NCBI GenBank assembly: GCA_900763175.1 | Contig: CAAFJI010000017.1 | Location: 1-9,466 of the forward strand | DNA: 9,466 nt | From: Lachnospiraceae bacterium | Lineage (GTDB): Bacteria; Bacillota; Clostridia; Lachnospirales; Lachnospiraceae | Direction of reading: 5' to 3' | Shown here: positions 5,425 through 9,466 of the stretch, in pieces | Numbering within the stretch: the first letter of the stretch is position 1 | Layout: each line of letters opens with the position of its first letter | Made by a program: the position numbers and the translations under genes | Notes under the pieces: generated by a model | What the model saw: only the letters and a program-made list of their open reading frames with translations | Told to the model about the DNA's origin: nothing | The model's database searches: none

Positions 5425-8394
5425 TCAATGTTCTTCTATATAAGTCTGGAATTCATCCATACTCATCAATACCTTACGAGGCTTCGTGCCCTCCTCCGGA
5501 CCCACTACCCCTGCATCACACAACTGATCCATAATGCGGGCTGCACGGTTAAATCCAATCTTGTACATTCTCTGAAGCATACCGATAGAAGCCTTCTCTT
5601 TCTCAATAATAAACTTGCCGGCCTGCTCAAAATAAACATCTCTCTCATCACCACCGGAGCTTCCTGCTGTAAGAACGGCATTATTCATCTGCTGCTCGAT
5701 TTTATTGTTGTAAGACATTCCCGGATTCTTATCTGCCAGAAAGTTAACAATTTCACTTACCTCTTCATCAGACACAAAGGCACCCTGAAGTCTGGCTGGC
5801 TTCTGATATCCCTGGGGATAGAATAGCATATCACCCTTTCCGAGGAGCTTCTCTGCTCCGTTCATATCCAGAATGGTTCTGGAATCCACGCCGGAAGTTA
5901 CGGCAAATGCAATACGGGAAGGCATATTTGCCTTAATCAGACCTGTGATGACATTTACAGATGGACGCTGGGTGGCAATTACCAGATGGATTCCTGCTGC
6001 TCTTGCCAGCTGGGCCAGACGGCAGATAGCATCCTCCACATCTCCGGGAGCCACCATCATAAGGTCCGCAAGCTCATCTACAATGATGACGATCTGGCAC
6101 ATTTTCTCCGGACGCTGCTCTCCTTCCGGAAACTTCATATGCTCAATTTTTTTGTTAAATTCTTCCAGATTACGAACTCCGTACTCTGCAAAGGTATTAT
6201 AGCGGTTGCTCATCTCATTTACTGCCCAGTTCAGGGCACCTGCCGCCTTCTTAGGATCTGTCACAACAGGGATAAACAGATGGGGAATTCCATTGTATAC
6301 ACTTAACTCAACCACCTTCGGGTCGATCATGATCAGCTTCACTTCATCCGGCTTTGCCTTGTACAAAATACTGATGATCAATGTATTGATACAAACGGAT
6401 TTACCAGAACCGGTAGAGCCTGCAATAAGAAGATGAGGCATTTTGGCAATATCGGACACAACCGTCTTGCCTTCAATATCTTTACCAGCCGCAAAGGCTA
6501 GCTTGGATTTGGCATTCTGGAATTCCGGAGACTGTATCAGATCACGGAGCATAACCGGGCTGTTCTCCTTGTTCGGTACCTCAATTCCAACCGCAGCTTT
6601 TCCAGGAATCGGTGCCTCGATCCGGATATCCGGAGCAGCCAGATTCAGCTTGATATCATCGGAAAGACCTACAATCTTGCTAACTTTTACGCCCATTTCC
6701 GGCTGAAGCTCATATCTGGTAACAGTAGGGCCGCAGCTTACATTGGTGACCGTAGCATTTACCCCGAAATTGTATAAAATCTCCTGCAGCTTCTGTGCGG
6801 TCTTTCTAAGATGGGCGTCAGAATCCCCCTGGGATTTGCCGTTTCCACGTTTCAGAAGATTCACCGGTGGAAACTGATATTCCTTTTTCACGGCTGCTTC
6901 CTGCGTATTGATCTCATGCTGGATGTTTACAATTCCATTTTCAATTTCCTGTCTGGAAGATTTGGGATTGCGAGTCGGAGTACGGGAAGCTTTTTCCTCC
7001 GGGGCAGGGGAATCTGCCGATACAGAAGGTGCCGTTCCCGCAGAAGCTTTCGCTCTAAGGCCAGGGACAGAGGATACTTTCTCTGGGTAAATTTCTTCTG
7101 AATAGCTTTCTTCCTGATCATCCTTTTCCGGATAAGGATTCTGTTTCTCATATCCATGTGGCTCATTGTTTCCATATTTGGCCTCATCAGCAAGATCTTC
7201 CGGCATCTCGTCATGCTGTTCTTCCTTATGAAAAGGTTCTTCTTCCTGGAAGCTGTTTTTCAGGAACTCTTCCTCCTCCAGGGACTGATTGAACCCTTTT
7301 TCCTGTTTTTCTTCGTTCTCAGAATGAGAAGTACCACGATGAATGGGAAAGTCTAACACAGAACTATTTCCGACCTTATCCTCTCCTGTCTCAAAGTCTT
7401 CCTTCCCTGGCGCCGCTGCTTTCAGGGGATTCAAAAGGTTCTCCTCACTATCCCCCGCATAATCTGCGAAAAGATCGGTTCCTGCCAGGAATTTCCCTGC
7501 TGTACTGCTGATATGTCCGGAGTGAGGAGCACTGATGCTCTCTGCCTCCATCTCCAGTTCAGCCTTTCCTTTTCTTTTTGAAAGTTTTCCTGATTTTTTC
7601 TTTGCTTTCACCGGACTTTCAATGTCAGATTCATCCTCTGCCAAAGCTTCCTCAAGCTCCTGCATTCTTCTGGCTCTTCTCTCCTCTGCAGCCACCTGAC
7701 GCTGATGTGCCTTCAGCTCTTTTTTCAGCTGGCGCTCCGGTGCACCTTCCCGATATCGCTCATGTCCTCCCTTTACCATCTCAACAAGTCCATCATAAAG
7801 CTTATAAAGGAATCCCAGGAATGAATGCTGCGTGATCAGGATCAGGCATACCAGGATCACAAGTACAATGATCACGTAAGCTCCCACCGTTCCAAATGCA
7901 GAAATCGTGGAAATACAGATAGCACCGCCAAGTATGCCGCCTCCCGTCCTGTACTCGGAGCTCATCCTATAATATTCTACAAGAGTAGTCTTGTCTGTAT
8001 ATCCTTCTGTAAAAAGCTGGAGCAGGCCACAGATAATAAAAAATAAAACTGCCGCCGCTGCCGTCTTTTTATAGGCAAGCACGTTTCCTTTGTTTGAGAT
8101 CAGAAACGCTGCTGCGATAAACAATGCAATTGGAAAAACGTAAGCCATCAAGCCCATAATGCCCATGAGAACCTTACTGATGCTTCCACCAACGCTGCCG
8201 CCAAGTCCCATACAGCTTACCATAAGGATGATTGCAGCGGCCATCAGCACGAGAAGGATGATCTCCGTCTGAAAGCCACTGGATATAGACTGTTTTCCCT
8301 TGGTTTTCGCAGGTGCCTTTCCAGAAGAAGTTTTTCTTTTGACACTATTCTTTTTGGTTGTTGTTTTCTTTTTCGGCGTATTTGACGCTGCCAT
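5425..8394 (-). CDS. ftsK: DNA translocase FtsK/SpoIIIE
   Basis: A 989-residue septum-anchored ATPase that pumps double-stranded DNA through the closing division or sporulation septum. Layout: a basic N-terminal tail (1-40), four membrane segments (about 43-61, 74-100, 110-128 and 171-190), a long acidic, low-complexity cytoplasmic linker (about 205-500), then the motor. The motor has YELQPEMGVKVSKI (alpha part), Walker A GSTGSGKS (659-666), Walker B IVIIVDELADL (768-778) and IATQRPS (806-812). The C-terminal gamma winged helix (about 918-985, with ASIGMLQRMYKIGFNRAARIMDQL) reads orientation sequences. It is longer than the roughly 790 residues of Bacillus SpoIIIE because of the linker. It starts 18 bases after uppP, with AGGGGGAG 7 bases before the ATG. 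A single protein may serve both division and sporulation (inference). Confidence 0.96.
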   Translation of the reverse strand: MAASNTPKKKTTTKKNSVKRKTSSGKAPAKTKGKQSISSGFQTEIILLVLMAAAIILMVSCMGLGGSVGGSISKVLMGIMGLMAYVFPIALFIAAAFLISNKGNVLAYKKTAAAAVLFFIICGLLQLFTEGYTDKTTLVEYYRMSSEYRTGGGILGGAICISTISAFGTVGAYVIIVLVILVCLILITQHSFLGFLYKLYDGLVEMVKGGHERYREGAPERQLKKELKAHQRQVAAEERRARRMQELEEALAEDESDIESPVKAKKKSGKLSKRKGKAELEMEAESISAPHSGHISSTAGKFLAGTDLFADYAGDSEENLLNPLKAAAPGKEDFETGEDKVGNSSVLDFPIHRGTSHSENEEKQEKGFNQSLEEEEFLKNSFQEEEPFHKEEQHDEMPEDLADEAKYGNNEPHGYEKQNPYPEKDDQEESYSEEIYPEKVSSVPGLRAKASAGTAPSVSADSPAPEEKASRTPTRNPKSSRQEIENGIVNIQHEINTQEAAVKKEYQFPPVNLLKRGNGKSQGDSDAHLRKTAQKLQEILYNFGVNATVTNVSCGPTVTRYELQPEMGVKVSKIVGLSDDIKLNLAAPDIRIEAPIPGKAAVGIEVPNKENSPVMLRDLIQSPEFQNAKSKLAFAAGKDIEGKTVVSDIAKMPHLLIAGSTGSGKSVCINTLIISILYKAKPDEVKLIMIDPKVVELSVYNGIPHLFIPVVTDPKKAAGALNWAVNEMSNRYNTFAEYGVRNLEEFNKKIEHMKFPEGEQRPEKMCQIVIIVDELADLMMVAPGDVEDAICRLAQLARAAGIHLVIATQRPSVNVITGLIKANMPSRIAFAVTSGVDSRTILDMNGAEKLLGKGDMLFYPQGYQKPARLQGAFVSDEEVSEIVNFLADKNPGMSYNNKIEQQMNNAVLTAGSSGGDERDVYFEQAGKFIIEKEKASIGMLQRMYKIGFNRAARIMDQLCDAGVVGPEEGTKPRKVLMSMDEFQTYIEEH

Positions 8395-8412
8395 TTAAAA
8401 GCTCCCCCTCAT

Positions 8413-9294
8413 TCAGGCAAAATTGCTGATAAGCGCTATGGCCCCAGCCGCAAAACAATAAAATGCAAAATAACGTAACTTCATGTGGTGCAGCATCTGC
8501 AGCAGGAAACGGATGGTAAAATATCCCACCACACCTGCTACGATCATTCCCAAAACGTAAGTAAATCCCAGAGAAACGGACATCTTAGGAGTTCCAAACT
8601 GTTCAAATTCAAGGAATAAAGAACCTATCACCGCAGGGATACTGATCAGATAAGAATACTTCACTGCAAATTTCCGGCTAAAGCCACACAGAAGCCCCGC
8701 ACAAAGAGTCATTCCACAACGGGAAACGCCTGGAAATACAGAAATCCCCTGACAGATTCCAATCCACATAGCATGATCATAGGTCACATCCTTTGGTGTC
8801 TTGATTCCGCCAATGTTGCTTAAATCGGTGACAAGAAGGAAAACACCGGTTATCATAATGCACGCTCCCGGAAGCAATGGAGAAATGGCTGCCTTTGTGA
8901 CAAGCCTTCGGCATACATACCCAAGCATTGCTGTTGGAATAAAAGAAACCAACATAAAAGCGGTAAGCCTGCGATATGTACCATATACTACCTTTGCATA
9001 ATTCAGTTTCTCACCTGTTCTCCGGTTATGGAAATAAATATTGGCGTTTCCGATCAGATCCAGAACCATCCCTGCTGCTTCTTCCCCAATCTTACGAATG
9101 TCTTCCTGGAAAGCCATAAAAATAGCAGCCAGTGTTCCCACATGAAGAAGTACCTCAAAAAGAACTGCGGTATCTCTGGAAATGCCCATGGCATTTTCAA
9201 GTGCGGCAAGGTGACCAAAACTGCTTACCGGAAGAAATTCCGTGATTCCCTGTATGATTCCCAGTAAAATTGCCTGTAAAACTGACATAATCAT
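8413..9294 (-). CDS. uppP: Undecaprenyl-diphosphatase UppP (BacA family)
   Basis: An integral membrane phosphatase that converts undecaprenyl pyrophosphate to undecaprenyl phosphate, recycling the lipid carrier for peptidoglycan and other cell-wall polymers. Its loss raises bacitracin sensitivity in known bacteria. The protein has 293 residues and about eight hydrophobic segments. Both family signatures are present: QGITEFLPVSSFGH (15-28, with the active-site Glu and His) and GISVFPGVSRCGMT (183-196, with Arg192). The usual SSSGH and SRSG read SSFGH and SRCG here; I believe such variants occur in Clostridia. A hydrophilic loop spans about 65-110. The ATG at 9294 has AAGGA about 5 bases upstream; a second ATG at 9288 is possible. 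It is the first gene of the cluster with ftsK, and no convincing promoter lies between it and repeat copy 2. Confidence 0.95.
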   Translation of the reverse strand: MIMSVLQAILLGIIQGITEFLPVSSFGHLAALENAMGISRDTAVLFEVLLHVGTLAAIFMAFQEDIRKIGEEAAGMVLDLIGNANIYFHNRRTGEKLNYAKVVYGTYRRLTAFMLVSFIPTAMLGYVCRRLVTKAAISPLLPGACIMITGVFLLVTDLSNIGGIKTPKDVTYDHAMWIGICQGISVFPGVSRCGMTLCAGLLCGFSRKFAVKYSYLISIPAVIGSLFLEFEQFGTPKMSVSLGFTYVLGMIVAGVVGYFTIRFLLQMLHHMKLRYFAFYCFAAGAIALISNFA

Positions 9295-9324
9295 TAATTC
9301 CTTTTCTTAAAGTTCCTGACAACC

Positions 9325-9466
9325 TAGAGCGTGTTTGGAAAATGCTTTCTGCAAGATGTGCGTCACAGTTTGTGGGAAATTTGTCCCGGATGAGGGCGTC
9401 GTAGCGGGCTACGACAACCGAATTCGGGACAAATTTCCCGCAAAATGGGGCGTGCAGATTGCAGGA
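9325..9466 (+). repeat. Fold-back repeat element, copy 2 (cut by window end)
   Basis: This copy has the same orientation as the one at 1238-1411. From TAGAGCGTGT onwards it aligns to 1243-1384 without gaps over 142 bases with 16 differences. The central stem is better here: 15 perfect pairs GGGAAATTTGTCCCG / CGGGACAAATTTCCC (9374-9388 with 9425-9439), and the apical stem is TCGTAG/CTACGA around the same CGGG loop. It starts 30 bases upstream of the uppP ATG; its right end lies outside the window. Confidence 0.85.

Noticed and set aside
6927..7214. A 95-residue minus-strand frame inside ftsK
   Set aside because: It is an out-of-frame reading of the repetitive acidic linker and gives an artificial arginine/leucine-rich sequence.
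9295..9324. TTGTCA before uppP as a promoter -35
   Set aside because: A -10 at 17 bases would fall on AATTAA at the start codon, placing the transcript start inside the gene.

Overview
The window looks like chromosome of a spore-forming Clostridia, most likely a Lachnospiraceae (Blautia/Dorea-like) bacterium. The grounds are moderate GC content, strong GGAGG-type ribosome binding sites, a yqfC-yqfD sporulation pair and a Firmicutes-style FtsK/SpoIIIE translocase. The genus is inference, since no ribosomal RNA is present. All protein genes except one are on the minus strand.

From left to right: positions 1-1168 hold yqfD (C-terminus cut by the window edge) and yqfC, a sporulation pair. Positions 1169-1415 hold a compact yqfC control region (possible sigma-E promoter and a hairpin that covers the yqfC ribosome binding site) and the first copy of a 174-bp fold-back repeat. 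Positions 1416-3080 are a three-gene minus-strand operon: a 50-residue zinc-ribbon protein, a tRNA-dihydrouridine synthase and a cysteine-rich DUF2284 protein. It is read from a clear sigma-A promoter at 3115-3143. Positions 3289-4446 hold the only plus-strand gene, a class I/II PLP aminotransferase, with its own promoter and terminator. Positions 4548-9294 are a second minus-strand operon, uppP - ftsK - Dabb protein - rlmH, with gaps of 14-20 bases and a probable terminator after rlmH. A second copy of the fold-back repeat starts at 9325, just upstream of uppP, and runs off the window end.

The genes themselves are mostly ordinary housekeeping and sporulation genes: lipid-carrier recycling for the cell wall (UppP), chromosome translocation (FtsK), 23S rRNA methylation (RlmH), tRNA dihydrouridylation (Dus) and forespore/mother-cell development (YqfC/YqfD). 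The most interesting signal is non-coding. The two repeat copies fold symmetrically about their centre without a bulge. They differ at 16 of 142 shared positions, and 11 of those differences lie in paired positions where pairing is kept or improved, including three fully compensated base-pair swaps. Eight G.T wobbles and several G.A oppositions, read on the plus strand, suggest that this strand is the structured one. No complete large undescribed protein system is visible.
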